From assembly GCF_002020135.1 (NCBI RefSeq), contig NZ_MPZS01000001.1:1116001-1180000 (forward strand): a stretch of 64,000 nucleotides of DNA. Direction: 5' to 3'. This document shows, in pieces, positions 50,256 to 58,929 of the stretch; positions within the stretch are counted from its first letter, which is position 1; each line of letters begins with the position of its first letter. This DNA comes from Thioclava marina. GTDB taxonomy: Bacteria; Pseudomonadota; Alphaproteobacteria; Rhodobacterales; Rhodobacteraceae. The position numbers and the translations under genes were made by a program. The notes beneath the pieces are model-generated. The model made no database searches, was not told the DNA's origin, and saw nothing but the letters and a program-made list of their open reading frames with translations.

Positions 50256-51701
50256 TTACTCGGGGTCGGTGCGGTAGATCAATCGCTCGTCACAGGGCGC
50301 CACGCGCAGGATGTTCGTCGTGCCCTGCACGTTGAACGGCACGCCCGCGGTCACCACGATCTGCTGCGTCTCGTCGGCAAAGCCGAAATCGCGCGCCGCG
50401 CGGGCCGCGTTGACCACCGCCTGCTTGAAGCGTTCGAGCTCGCCGCAACGGACCGCATGCACGCCCCAGTTCAGCGAGACCCGGCGCAGCGTGGCGTCGA
50501 TCGGCGAGAGCGCGATGATCGGCACGCGCGGACGCTCGCGCGCGATCAGCGCGACGGTCTTACCCGACTGGGTATAGGCGCAGATCGCCGCGATATCGGT
50601 CGTCTCCGCGATTTCGCGCGCGGCGGCCACGATCCCGTCGGCCACGGTCTGGCGCGCGGCCGAACGCGAAGCCTCGATGATCTCGCGATAGGTCGGATCC
50701 TTCTCGACCGAGACGGCGACATTGTTCATCGTCTCGACCGCTTCGACCGGGTAATTGCCGGCCGCGGATTCCGCGCTCAGCATCACCGCGTCGGCGCCCT
50801 CGTAGATCGCGGTCGCCACGTCGGAGACCTCGGCGCGGGTCGGCATCGGGCTCTCGATCATGCTCTCGAGCATCTGCGTGGCCACGATCACCGGCTTGGC
50901 GGCGGCACGGGACTTGCGGATCAGCTGCTTCTGGATCGGCGGCACCGCCTGCACCGGAAGTTCGACGCCCAGATCGCCGCGCGCCACCATCACGCCGTCG
51001 GAGACCGCGAGGATCTCGTCGAAGCTGCGCACGGCCGAGGGCTTCTCGATCTTCGAGAGCACCGCCGCACGCCCCTTGGCGAGCGTCTTGGCCTCTTCGA
51101 CATCCTCGGGACGCTGCACGAAGCTCAGCGCGAGCCAGTCCACGCCGATCTGGCAGGCGAATTCCAGATCCTTGCGGTCCTTCTCCGAGAGCGCCGCCAG
51201 CGGCAGCAGCACATCGGGGACGTTGACGCCCTTGCGATCCGAGATCGTGCCGCCGACCGTCACCGTGCAATCGGCGAAATCGGGGCCGCAATCCTTGACC
51301 TGAAGGCGGATCTTGCCGTCATTGACCAGAAGCTCCGACCCCTTCTCGAGGGCGGCGAAGATCTCTGGGTGCGGCAGGCGCACGCGGTGATTGGTGCCCG
51401 GTTCGTCCACCAGATCGAAGCGGAAATTGTCTCCCTCTTCGAGATCGGCGCCATGGGCGGTGAAGGTGCCCACGCGCAGCTTCGGGCCCTGAAGATCGGC
51501 GAGGATCGCGATCGGGCGGCCATATTCGGCCTCGAGCTGGCGGATGATGGCGTGACGGGCGCGATGCTCGTCATGGGTGCCGTGGCTCATATTGAGGCGG
51601 AACACGTCGGCCCCGGCCACGAACAGGGCCTTGATGCTGTCATAGTCCGAAGAAGAGGGGCCCAGCGTGGCCACGATCTTCACGTTGCGAAGGCGTCTCA
51701 T
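50256..51701 (-). CDS. pyk: Pyruvate kinase
   Basis: Last glycolytic step, PEP + ADP to pyruvate + ATP. 481 residues from ATG 51701, preceded by GAGGAC. Marks: RNVKIVATLGPSSSDYDSI, VFRLNMSHGTHDEH, ILADLQGPKLRVG, the catalytic AVLSKIEKPSAV, VMVARGDLGVELP and TQMLESMIESPMPTRAEVSD. C-terminal allosteric domain is complete. The open frame to 51920 upstream has no homology. Confidence 0.97.
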   Translation of the reverse strand: MRRLRNVKIVATLGPSSSDYDSIKALFVAGADVFRLNMSHGTHDEHRARHAIIRQLEAEYGRPIAILADLQGPKLRVGTFTAHGADLEEGDNFRFDLVDEPGTNHRVRLPHPEIFAALEKGSELLVNDGKIRLQVKDCGPDFADCTVTVGGTISDRKGVNVPDVLLPLAALSEKDRKDLEFACQIGVDWLALSFVQRPEDVEEAKTLAKGRAAVLSKIEKPSAVRSFDEILAVSDGVMVARGDLGVELPVQAVPPIQKQLIRKSRAAAKPVIVATQMLESMIESPMPTRAEVSDVATAIYEGADAVMLSAESAAGNYPVEAVETMNNVAVSVEKDPTYREIIEASRSAARQTVADGIVAAAREIAETTDIAAICAYTQSGKTVALIARERPRVPIIALSPIDATLRRVSLNWGVHAVRCGELERFKQAVVNAARAARDFGFADETQQIVVTAGVPFNVQGTTNILRVAPCDERLIYRTDPE

Positions 51702-51837
51702 GCGTCCTCGTTTTCCGTTCAAAAAGTTGTCATGTCGTGGGCCAATTAAGCGTATGGCGCAATTTGTCGCGGGCCGCAACTGGCGCCTGCCATTCTTTGT
51801 CGTTATCCCCGCGTTATCGACAAAGCGTGAAGAGAAA

Positions 51838-52584
51838 ATGACGCAGAAGGCAGCATATACGATTAGCGGAGAGGCGCGGCCGGCACGCTGGCTCGTGACC
51901 TGCGACCATGCGCGCAACACGGTGCCCGACTGGGTGAACGGGGGCGATCTGGGGATCTCGCCCGAGGATATGGCGCGCCATATCGCCTATGACGTGGGCG
52001 CGCTGGGGCTATCGGAAGCGCTGGCCGAGCGGCTCGATGCGCCGATGATCGCCACGGATTTCTCGCGGCTGGTGATCGACCCGAACCGGGGCGAGGATGA
52101 CCCGACGCTTGTGATGAAGCTCTATGACGGCACCATCATTCCCGCGAACCGCCATGCCGACGCCGCCGAGGTGGAAAAGCGCCTCGACCGGCTCCACCGC
52201 CCCTATCACGCGGCCTATGAAAAGCTCGCCGCCCGGCGCGACGATACCGTGATCTGCGCCATCCACTCCTACACGCCTCAGCTGCGCGGCCGGCAGCCCC
52301 GCCCCTGGCAGGTCGCCATCCTGCACGCGCCCGCCGACCCGCGTCTCGCCCGTGAGATGATCGCGGCGCTGGAAGCCGAGGGCGATCTGTGCGTGGGCGA
52401 CAACCAGCCCTATCTGGGCCATCTGGAGGGCGACTCGATCGACCGCCATGCGCTCGCCAAGGGCCGCCCGAACGTACTGATCGAGGTCCGCAACGACCTG
52501 ATTTCGACCGAAGAAGGCCAGCGCGAATGGGCGGAACGACTCGCCCCGATCCTGATGCGGGTCCTCGCGGAAAGCGGCATCTGA
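51838..52584 (+). CDS. N-formylglutamate amidohydrolase family protein
   Basis: 248 residues from ATG 51838 (MTQKAAYTISGEARPARWLV). FGase family: VTCDHARNTVPDW, AYDVGALGLSEALAERL, TDFSRLVIDPNR, ICAIHSYTPQLRGRQPRPW, VGDNQPYLGHLEGDSIDRHA and VLIEVRNDLI. Hydrolyses N-formyl-L-glutamate, the last step of one histidine-degradation route, or a related N-acyl amino acid. No hut genes adjacent. Divergent from pyk, 136 bp. Confidence 0.9.
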   Translation: MTQKAAYTISGEARPARWLVTCDHARNTVPDWVNGGDLGISPEDMARHIAYDVGALGLSEALAERLDAPMIATDFSRLVIDPNRGEDDPTLVMKLYDGTIIPANRHADAAEVEKRLDRLHRPYHAAYEKLAARRDDTVICAIHSYTPQLRGRQPRPWQVAILHAPADPRLAREMIAALEAEGDLCVGDNQPYLGHLEGDSIDRHALAKGRPNVLIEVRNDLISTEEGQREWAERLAPILMRVLAESGI

Positions 52585-52661
52585 TTGCGAACAATGCTGC
52601 ATCTCGCAGCACATTGTCGCGCAAGGAAAAACGTGAAGGCACATTCCTGCCATAATCGTTG

Positions 52662-52681
52662 ACGCGCTCGTGAAAGCGCGT
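52662..52681. promoter_or_regulatory. Inverted repeat ACGCGCT-N6-AGCGCGT
   Basis: Perfect 7-bp arms around CGTGAA in the 134-bp gap between the amidohydrolase and RTX genes, 38 bp before the RTX start. Could be an operator of the RTX gene or a weak hairpin terminator (no T-run directly after the stem; T-rich TTAATTTTT starts 12 bp later). Confidence 0.4.
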
Positions 52682-52718
52682 GATATCGAATCGTTAATTT
52701 TTCCTCTGGGGGTCAGGG

Positions 52719-53648
52719 ATGTTTGCGATTCTTCTTCTTTCTTTTCTGCCGCTTGCTTTGGTCGCGGTTGCTTTCAACGACGATGATTCCGATCACGACA
52801 ACAATGACGCTGTCCGCGACGAAACCGATCACGAAACCGGCGATGGCGAAGAGATCCAGGTCGACGCGTCCGATCAGGTGACGACGGGCACCAATGGCGA
52901 CGACACGATCCGCGGCACCGACGGCACCGATTCCGTCTACGGGCTCGCGGGCGAAGACGACATCTATCTCGGTGATGGCGACGATATGGGAACGATCTCG
53001 CTCGAGGCCGAAGATGCCATGTGGGAGGCCACCACAGCCGGGGATTTCATCGAAGCCTACGAGAACTCGGGCTTCTTCGGAGCGGTCGGCGGCACGGGCA
53101 ACGATTACATCGACGGCGGTCACGGCAATGACGCGATCACCGGCAGCCAGGGCGACGATACCCTGCGCGGCAACCTCGGGGCCGATACGCTGGTCGATTT
53201 CGAGGGCTCGAACGAGCTTTTTGGCGGCTATGGCGACGACTCGCTGATCGCCACCGATTACGATCACGCGCCGGACCTGCTCGATGGCGGGGCCAATGAC
53301 GATTACCTCTATGGCAATGACGGCGACACGATGACCGGCGGCAGCGGCTCGGACTTCTTCAGCATCTGGTGGACCGGCGGCGAGGACCCCGTCTCGATCA
53401 CCGATTTCGGCGATCTCGGCCCGAACCCGGCCCCGGGCTCGCTGGGCGAATTCCTCTCGATCGAGGTGGACGATCTCGCCGACGTCTCCAATTTCCAGGT
53501 CAGCCCGAGCGGTTCGGGCGCCGAGGTTTCGCTCAACGGTCAGACCGTGGCCCAGATCGAGGATGTCGATTATGCGGCCCTCAAGGCGGCGGGCGCGATC
53601 TATGCCGAAGATACCTACGGCAACGCGATGCTGCCCGCCTACGCCTGA
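52719..53648 (+). CDS. RTX (hemolysin-type Ca2+-binding repeat) protein with N-terminal membrane segment
   Basis: 309 residues, very acidic. N-terminal hydrophobic stretch MFAILLLSFLPLALVAVAF, then an Asp-rich linker (DDDSDHDNNDAVRDETDHET), then RTX nonapeptide repeats GGxGxDxxx: GTNGDDTIRG, GLAGEDDIYLGDGDD, GGTGNDYIDGGHGNDAITG, GSQGDDTLRG, FGGYGDDSL, DGGANDDYLYG, GGSGSDFF. The C-terminal ~100 residues resemble the beta-domain following RTX arrays. RTX proteins normally leave through a type I exporter; none is nearby. Function unknown; calcium-binding surface or periplasmic protein is likely. Confidence 0.85.
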   Translation: MFAILLLSFLPLALVAVAFNDDDSDHDNNDAVRDETDHETGDGEEIQVDASDQVTTGTNGDDTIRGTDGTDSVYGLAGEDDIYLGDGDDMGTISLEAEDAMWEATTAGDFIEAYENSGFFGAVGGTGNDYIDGGHGNDAITGSQGDDTLRGNLGADTLVDFEGSNELFGGYGDDSLIATDYDHAPDLLDGGANDDYLYGNDGDTMTGGSGSDFFSIWWTGGEDPVSITDFGDLGPNPAPGSLGEFLSIEVDDLADVSNFQVSPSGSGAEVSLNGQTVAQIEDVDYAALKAAGAIYAEDTYGNAMLPAYA

Positions 53649-53674
53649 CCCGGCTCGGGGCCGAATCAAACCCG

Positions 53675-53702
53675 AAAAGGCCACGCCCGACGTGGCCTTT
53701 TT
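53675..53702 (+). terminator. Rho-independent terminator after the RTX gene
   Basis: Stem AAAAGGCCACG (53675-53685) / CGTGGCCTTTT (53691-53701), loop CCCGA, T-run. 27 bp after the stop. Confidence 0.92.
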
Positions 53703-53875
53703 CATGGCAGCCCGAGAGGGCCCCACTCTCCCTTTCAGCCTTTTCGCATCAATGCCCCGCCTCTTCCGCGAATGGTTAACCGAGGCTGAACAATGGCGTC
53801 GATTCCGCGCCACAAACCGTTTGCCCTGCCCACGCCGCATGCGGAGACTCGAAGGCAGGATAGGGGTTAACGATT

Positions 53876-54559
53876 ATGCTTGGACTTTTCATTGCCGTGA
53901 CAATGGCGCTCTGCCTGCTGAGCTGGGCCGAGCAAATCCCGAATGGGGCGGGGTTGGCCAATGCCGGGGCGCGCGATGGAGGCGACAAGGCGACAAAGCC
54001 CGTCGCCACCGACACGCATCGGGGCAAATGGGCGCTGCCGCGTCTCAAACTGCGCCTGCCCAGGCTGCGACGAAAATCCGCGCCTGCACCGTACCACCAG
54101 ACCACCGAGATTGCACCGGTGGCGCCGCTCGAAGAGGCGCGCGCGCTGACACCGCACGAGGCCGCGAGCGAGGCCCGTGACGCCGCGATCCTCTCGCGCA
54201 TTTCGGAAATGCTCGCAGCCCCCGATCACATGCCCGGGCCGCAGCACGAAGAACCTGCCGCGCCCGCCCTCCAATCCGCGCCCGGATCCACCGCCGAACT
54301 CTCGCCTGAGACCAAGACCGCGGCACCCGCCGCGCGCAGCTTCCCGGAACTGCCGGTGGTCGAAGGCTTCGAGCCGGGAGACATCATCCTGCTTGAGCTG
54401 ATCGGCCCCGCGCCGCGTCGCGAGGATATCCGTTTCCGGCCCTGCGCGAATGGCGCGCTGGTCGAGATCGAGGGCGAGCCCGCCCTGATCATCGCCAGCA
54501 CCGCACCCGAGGCGCTCGACCCCGGCATCTTGCAGTTCCGCGCTCACGCGGCGGCCTGA
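53876..54559 (+). CDS. Unknown protein with N-terminal membrane anchor
   Basis: 227 residues. One N-terminal helix (MLGLFIAVTMALCLLSWAE), a basic patch (GKWALPRLKLRLPRLRRK), an Ala/Glu/Pro-rich disordered middle (~75-150) and a compact C-terminal domain: VEGFEPGDIILLELIGP, CANGALVEIEGEPALII, APEALDPGILQFRA. The FEPGD motif resembles that of beta-strand domains often joined to RTX repeats in Rhodobacteraceae, a hint of linkage with the RTX gene 230 bp upstream. No family assigned. A strong bidirectional terminator follows. Confidence 0.7.
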   Translation: MLGLFIAVTMALCLLSWAEQIPNGAGLANAGARDGGDKATKPVATDTHRGKWALPRLKLRLPRLRRKSAPAPYHQTTEIAPVAPLEEARALTPHEAASEARDAAILSRISEMLAAPDHMPGPQHEEPAAPALQSAPGSTAELSPETKTAAPAARSFPELPVVEGFEPGDIILLELIGPAPRREDIRFRPCANGALVEIEGEPALIIASTAPEALDPGILQFRAHAAA

Positions 54560-54582
54560 GAACCTGCCGCCCGTGTGAGAGG

Positions 54583-54618
54583 AAAACGCCCCGGCTGGGC
54601 TGGCCGGGGCGTTTTTCT
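54583..54618. terminator. Bidirectional terminator between the unknown gene and the D-amino-acid aminotransferase gene
   Basis: Stem AAAACGCCCCGGC (54583-54595) / GCCGGGGCGTTTT (54603-54615), 7-base loop, T-run to 54618 on plus and TTTTCC on minus. Convergent genes on both sides. Confidence 0.92.
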
Positions 54619-54641
54619 TTTTACCGAAAGATCACAGGCGA

Positions 54642-55502
54642 TCAGATCGCGGCCTTCAGGCTCTCTTCGAGATAGATCTCGCGCAGGCGCGCCGCCACCG
54701 GGCCGACCTTGCCATCGCCGATCGCCGCGCCGTCGACTTCGACCACCGGCATCACGAAAGCCGAGGCCGAGGTGTAGAACGCTTCATCGGCGTTCTGCGC
54801 TTCCTCGATGGTGAAAGGACGCTCTTCGATCTCCATCTGGCTTTCGGCCGCGAATTTCAGCAGCGACGCGCGGGTGATCCCGTGCAGGATGTCATGGCTC
54901 AGATGGCGCGTGATGATCTTCCCGCCCTTCACGATATAGACGTTGTTCGACGAGCCTTCCGTCACGAACCCGTCCTCGACGAACCAGGCATCGTTCTTGC
55001 CCGCTTTCTCGGCCGCCATCTTCGCCATCGACGGATAGAGCAGCTGCACCGTCTTGATGTCGCGGCGATGCCAGCGCAGGTCGGGCAGCGAGATCACCTT
55101 GATCCCCACCTTCGCCTTCGGATCGTCGGCCAGGTTCTCCTTGGCCTGCGTGTAAAGCACCACCGTCGGCGGCGTGCCCTCGGGCGGATAGTGGAAATCG
55201 CGATCGCCCGCATTGCCGCGCGAGACCTGAAGGTAAACCATCCCCTCGTCGATATTGTTGCGCTTGATCAGTTCGCGGTGAATCTCGATCCACTCGTCGC
55301 GGGTCAGATCGCAGGTCATCTCCAGCTCGGACAGCGACCGGTCGAGCCGGTTCATGTGACCTTCGAATTCGAGGATCTTGCCGCCGAGAACGCTCGTCAC
55401 CTCATAAACCGCATCGCCCATCACGAAGCCGCGGTCGAAGATCGAGATCTTCGCCTCCTCTTCGGGCAGGTATTCCCCGTTCAGATAGACAATCCGGCTC
55501 AT
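54642..55502 (-). CDS. dat: D-amino-acid aminotransferase (class IV)
   Basis: 286 residues of the branched-chain/D-amino-acid transaminase fold. The PLP lysine is K150 in RRDIKTVQLLYPSMAK, the tight turn RGFVMGDAVYEV, QVSRGNAGDRDFHYPP and DGFVTEGSSNNVYIV are family marks. It should interconvert D-amino acids and keto acids. The gene is last in a dgcN-dgcA-dat arrangement, 18 bp after dgcA, which supports a role in D-amino-acid (probably D-glutamate or other D-amino-acid) breakdown. Confidence 0.9.
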   Translation of the reverse strand: MSRIVYLNGEYLPEEEAKISIFDRGFVMGDAVYEVTSVLGGKILEFEGHMNRLDRSLSELEMTCDLTRDEWIEIHRELIKRNNIDEGMVYLQVSRGNAGDRDFHYPPEGTPPTVVLYTQAKENLADDPKAKVGIKVISLPDLRWHRRDIKTVQLLYPSMAKMAAEKAGKNDAWFVEDGFVTEGSSNNVYIVKGGKIITRHLSHDILHGITRASLLKFAAESQMEIEERPFTIEEAQNADEAFYTSASAFVMPVVEVDGAAIGDGKVGPVAARLREIYLEESLKAAI

Positions 55503-55520
55503 CTCGATCTCCTTGAATTC

Positions 55521-56483
55521 TCAGCCCCAGAGCGCGGGCTCGGGCGGCGAAACCTCACTGCCGTCATAACGCAGCGGCACGTCGCGGTCTTCTGCCAGAA
55601 GAAGCGGGCCGTCAAGATCAACATAGTCCGCCCCTTGCGCCACCAGCATGGCGGGCGCCATGGCAAGGCTCGAGCCGACCATGCAGCCGACCATCACGCC
55701 GAACCCTTCCGAGTGCGCGATCGCGCGCAACCGCAGCGCCTCGGTCAGCCCGCCGGTCTTGTCGAGCTTGATATTGATGACGTCATATTTGCCGCGCAGG
55801 TCCAGCAGGCCCTCGCTCGTATGGCAGCTCTCGTCGGCACAGATCGGCACCAGCCGCTCGATCCCCGCCAGCGCTTCGTCGGCGGCTGCGGGCAAGGGCT
55901 GTTCGACCAAAGCGACGCCGAGATGTTTCAACTCGGCCTGGATATCGAGGAAGGTCTCGATCTCCCAGCCCTCATTGGCATCCACGATGATGCGCGATTT
56001 CGGCGCACCCTCGCGCACCGCACGCAACCGGGGCAGATCCTCGGGCGTGCCGAGCTTGATCTTCAACAAAGGCCGCGCGGCCTGCTTCGCCGCCGCCGCG
56101 CGCATATTCTCGGGCGTATCGAGCGACAGCGTATAGGCCGTGGTCAGCGAACCGGGCTTCGCGATCCCGGCCAGTTCCCAGACCGGAACGCCCTTCGACT
56201 TGGCCTCCCAATCCCAGAGCGCACAGTCAAGCGCGTTGCGCGCCGCCCCCGCGGGCAGCGCCTCTTGCAACTCGGCGCGCGTGATATCGACGGGCACGCT
56301 CTCGATCTGGTCGGTGACGCTGTCGAGGCTCTCGCCATAGCGCGCGTAGGGCACGCATTCGCCCCAGCCCTTCATCCCGTCGCGTTCCACCGAAACCGTG
56401 ACGACCTTCGCCTCGGTCCGCGATCCGCGCGAGATGGTGAAGACCTGCGCGAGCTTGAACGTGTCGTGCTGCACCCGGATCAT
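55521..56483 (-). CDS. dgcA: Dipeptide epimerase-like / N-acetyl-D-glutamate racemase (DgcA-like, enolase superfamily)
   Basis: 320 residues of the mandelate-racemase/muconate-lactonizing-enzyme group. The catalytic KxK is in PLLKIKLG, metal ligands follow in VDANEGW, VEQPLPA and ICADES, and the second base in INIKLDKTGG. By neighbour (dgcN) and family it is best read as DgcA, which in marine bacteria racemises N-acetyl-D-glutamate to the L-form; L-Ala-D/L-Glu epimerase is the alternative. Its ribosome-binding site AAGAGGAAGG lies inside a dispersed repeat copy. Confidence 0.85.
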   Translation of the reverse strand: MIRVQHDTFKLAQVFTISRGSRTEAKVVTVSVERDGMKGWGECVPYARYGESLDSVTDQIESVPVDITRAELQEALPAGAARNALDCALWDWEAKSKGVPVWELAGIAKPGSLTTAYTLSLDTPENMRAAAAKQAARPLLKIKLGTPEDLPRLRAVREGAPKSRIIVDANEGWEIETFLDIQAELKHLGVALVEQPLPAAADEALAGIERLVPICADESCHTSEGLLDLRGKYDVINIKLDKTGGLTEALRLRAIAHSEGFGVMVGCMVGSSLAMAPAMLVAQGADYVDLDGPLLLAEDRDVPLRYDGSEVSPPEPALWG

Positions 56484-56491
56484 CGGCGCCC

Positions 56492-56525
56492 CCTTCCTCT
56501 TGGCTCAAATATCCCCGCCGGAGGC
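56492..56525 (-). repeat. Dispersed intergenic repeat, copy A (identical to copy B)
   Basis: 34 bp identical to 61158-61191. On the minus strand it begins GCCTCCGGCGGGGATATTTG and ends CCAAGAGGAAGG, and the purine-rich end sits at ribosome-binding distance before the dgcA ATG (56483). Copies C, D and E in this window are diverged versions. Confidence 0.85.
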
Positions 56526-56552
56526 ATCCGACGGGGCTCGACAGTGAGACAA

Positions 56553-57560
56553 TCAGATCGCGGCGAGCGCGTCCACCAGCTTGCCCGCGCCAAAGCGGAA
56601 CGGGTCGGTCGCGGGCAGGCCCATCTCGGCCTCGACTTTCGCCAGATAGGCCCTGGCCTCGTCCTCGCCCATCTTCTGGGTGTTGACCGAGATCCCCACC
56701 ACCTGACAGTCGGGGTTTGCCACTTTCGCCAGCGCCAGCGCCATGTCGCGCAGCGCCTCGAGCGAGGGCAGCTGATAGCCCGGAAGCCCGCGCATGTGGG
56801 CGCGCGTCGGTTCGTGCGAAAGGATCAGCGCGTCGGGTTGCCCGCCATGGATCAGCGCCATCGTCACGCCGGAATAAGAGACGTGGAACAGGCTCCCCTG
56901 CCCCTCGATCAGATCCCAGTGATCGGCATCGTTGTCGGGCGTCAGGTATTCGATCGAGCCGGCCATGAAATCCGCGATCACCGCATCGAGCGGCACGCCG
57001 TCGCCGGTGATCAGGATGCCGGTCTGGCCGGTGGCGCGGAACGTCGCCTTCATGCCGCGATCGCGCATCTCGCGTTCGAGACACAGCGCGGTATACATCT
57101 TGCCGACCGAGCAATCCGTACCCACGGCGAGGCAACGCTTGCCTTTGCGCTTCTCACCATTGGCGATCGGGTATTTCACCGCCGGGATGCGTACGTCATG
57201 CAGCTGACGCCCGCAGGCCTCGGCCACCGCCACCAGATCGGGCTCGTCGCGCAGCAGGTTGTGCAGGCCCGAGGCCAGGTCGAGCCCCTCTTCGAGCGCC
57301 TCGACCAGCACCTTCTTCCAGGCCTGGCTGATCACGCCGCCGCGGTTCGCAACGCCGATCACCAGCGTCTTGCAGCCCGCCGCGATCGCTTCTTTGATGT
57401 CGAGATCGGGAATGCCCATATCCGCCTGGCACCCCTCCATGCGGAATTGCCCGACGGCAAATTCGGGCCGCCAGTCCTTGATCCCCTGCGCCACTTTAGC
57501 GGCCAGCGGGTCGGGGGCATCGCCCAGAAACAGCAGATAGGGGGTGTCGATCAGCGCCAT
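56553..57560 (-). CDS. dgcN: D-glutamate N-acetyltransferase-like protein (DgcN, DUF1611)
   Basis: 335 residues of the DUF1611 family. N-terminal half: CKTLVIGVANRGGVISQAW; C-terminal half: a P-loop-like GTDCSVGK (147-154) with Met after the lysine instead of Ser/Thr, ATGQTGILITGDGVPLDAVI, LIEGQGSLFHVSYSGVTMALIHG. In bacteria that use D-glutamate, DgcN N-acetylates D-Glu before DgcA racemises it. First gene of the operon. A diverged repeat-like sequence lies just before its start. Confidence 0.85.
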   Translation of the reverse strand: MALIDTPYLLFLGDAPDPLAAKVAQGIKDWRPEFAVGQFRMEGCQADMGIPDLDIKEAIAAGCKTLVIGVANRGGVISQAWKKVLVEALEEGLDLASGLHNLLRDEPDLVAVAEACGRQLHDVRIPAVKYPIANGEKRKGKRCLAVGTDCSVGKMYTALCLEREMRDRGMKATFRATGQTGILITGDGVPLDAVIADFMAGSIEYLTPDNDADHWDLIEGQGSLFHVSYSGVTMALIHGGQPDALILSHEPTRAHMRGLPGYQLPSLEALRDMALALAKVANPDCQVVGISVNTQKMGEDEARAYLAKVEAEMGLPATDPFRFGAGKLVDALAAI

Positions 57561-57824
57561 TATGAGCTCCCTGTTTTCTCGTTGAAGAAGATACTAGGGC
57601 GGGTCAGGAAAATTTCTTGGGGATTTCCGTGCGTTTTCTCGCTCTTTCCGGGAGATTCTTCACAACATAGCCATAGCAGCCGAAGATTTGTGCCACGCAG
57701 GCAAAACCAATGCTGCAATGCGGCTCACGATTCTGCGCCCGCAAAATCGCCTTGCATGAGCGCACGCAACAATATACCCAATCTGCAACCAAAAACGTAA
57801 CTTCATTGCGAAAGGCCCGCGCCG

Positions 57825-58781
57825 ATGAGCTTCCGTCTGCAACCGACCGCCCCCGCCCGTCCGAACCGCTGCCAACTCTTCGGCCCCGGCTCGAACACCA
57901 AGCTCTTCCCGAAAATGGCGGCCTCCGCGGCCGACGTGATCAACCTCGACCTCGAGGATTCGGTCGCACCGAACGACAAGGCCCAGGCCCGCCGCAACAT
58001 CATTGCCGCCAGCCACGAGATCGACTGGAACACCAAATATCTCTCTGTCCGCATCAACGGGCTCGACACCCCCTACTGGTATCGCGACGTGGTCGAACTG
58101 CTCGAGGAAGGCTCCGAGCGCATCGACCAGATCATGATCCCGAAAGTCGGCTGCGCGGCCGATGTCTATGCCGTGGACGCGCTCGTGACCGCGATCGAGG
58201 CCGCCAAGGGCCGCACCAAGAAAATCTCGCTCGAGGTGATCATCGAGAGCGCCGCGGGCATCGCCCATGTCGAAGAGATCGCCGCCGCCTCGCCGCGCCT
58301 GCAGGCGATGAGCCTCGGCGCGGCCGATTTTGCAGCCTCCATGGGCATGCAGACGACCGGTATCGGCGGGACTCAGGAAAACTACTACATGCTGCGGGAC
58401 GGCGCGAAATACTGGTCGGACCCCTGGCACTGGGCACAAGCCGCGATCGTCGCCGCCTGCCGCACCCATGGCATCCTGCCGGTCGACGGCCCGTTCGGCG
58501 ATTTCTCCGACGATGACGGCTTCCGCGCGCAGGCGCTGCGCTCGGCCACGCTCGGCATGGTCGGCAAGTGGGCAATCCACCCAAAACAAATTGCCCTTGC
58601 AAACGAAGTCTTTACGCCTTCTGATGAGGCCGTGACCGAGGCCCGCGAGATTCTCGCCGCGATGGAAGAGGCCAAGGCACGTGGTGAAGGTGCGACCGTG
58701 TACAAGGGTCGTCTTGTCGATATCGCTTCGATCAAACAGGCCGAGGTGATTGTCAGACAGGCCGAAATGATTAAAGATTAA
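57825..58781 (+). CDS. mcl1: L-malyl-CoA/beta-methylmalyl-CoA lyase
   Basis: 318 residues of the HpcH/CitE family. In Rhodobacter this enzyme splits beta-methylmalyl-CoA to glyoxylate and propionyl-CoA and forms or splits malyl-CoA in the ethylmalonyl-CoA pathway for acetate assimilation. Marks: RCQLFGPGSNTKLFPKMA, INLDLEDSVAPNDKA (metal Asp/Glu), IMIPKVGCAADVYAV, LEVIIESAAGIAHVEEI, LGAADFAASMG and GKWAIHPKQI. A 264-bp gap to dgcN upstream contains its promoter region; no gene in it. Confidence 0.94.
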   Translation: MSFRLQPTAPARPNRCQLFGPGSNTKLFPKMAASAADVINLDLEDSVAPNDKAQARRNIIAASHEIDWNTKYLSVRINGLDTPYWYRDVVELLEEGSERIDQIMIPKVGCAADVYAVDALVTAIEAAKGRTKKISLEVIIESAAGIAHVEEIAAASPRLQAMSLGAADFAASMGMQTTGIGGTQENYYMLRDGAKYWSDPWHWAQAAIVAACRTHGILPVDGPFGDFSDDDGFRAQALRSATLGMVGKWAIHPKQIALANEVFTPSDEAVTEAREILAAMEEAKARGEGATVYKGRLVDIASIKQAEVIVRQAEMIKD

Positions 58782-58861
58782 GCCCCGCGCGAACGAATCG
58801 CGGCAAGATTTGAGATCCCGGAGTGGTTGGGAGGGGAGGCCCGACCGCATGAGGGAAGAGG

Positions 58862-58886
58862 AACGCCCCGGCCCATGGCTGGGGCG
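58862..58886. terminator. Hairpin between convergent mcl1 and the GyrI-like gene
   Basis: ACGCCCC / GGGGCGT arms (58862-58868, 58880-58886) that extend inward with one mismatch. Pyrimidine-rich but no long T-run on either strand; probable terminator. Confidence 0.5.
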
Positions 58887-58929
58887 TCTCCGTTCAGCCC
58901 TCTTGACGCGAACGTAAGCGGCCCGCAGC

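Noticed and set aside
54882-57800. Plus-strand ORF of 972 codons antisense to dat, dgcA and dgcN
   Set aside because: Composition (Arg/His/Leu/Gly) is typical of the antisense frame of GC-rich genes; the minus-strand genes have full family motifs.
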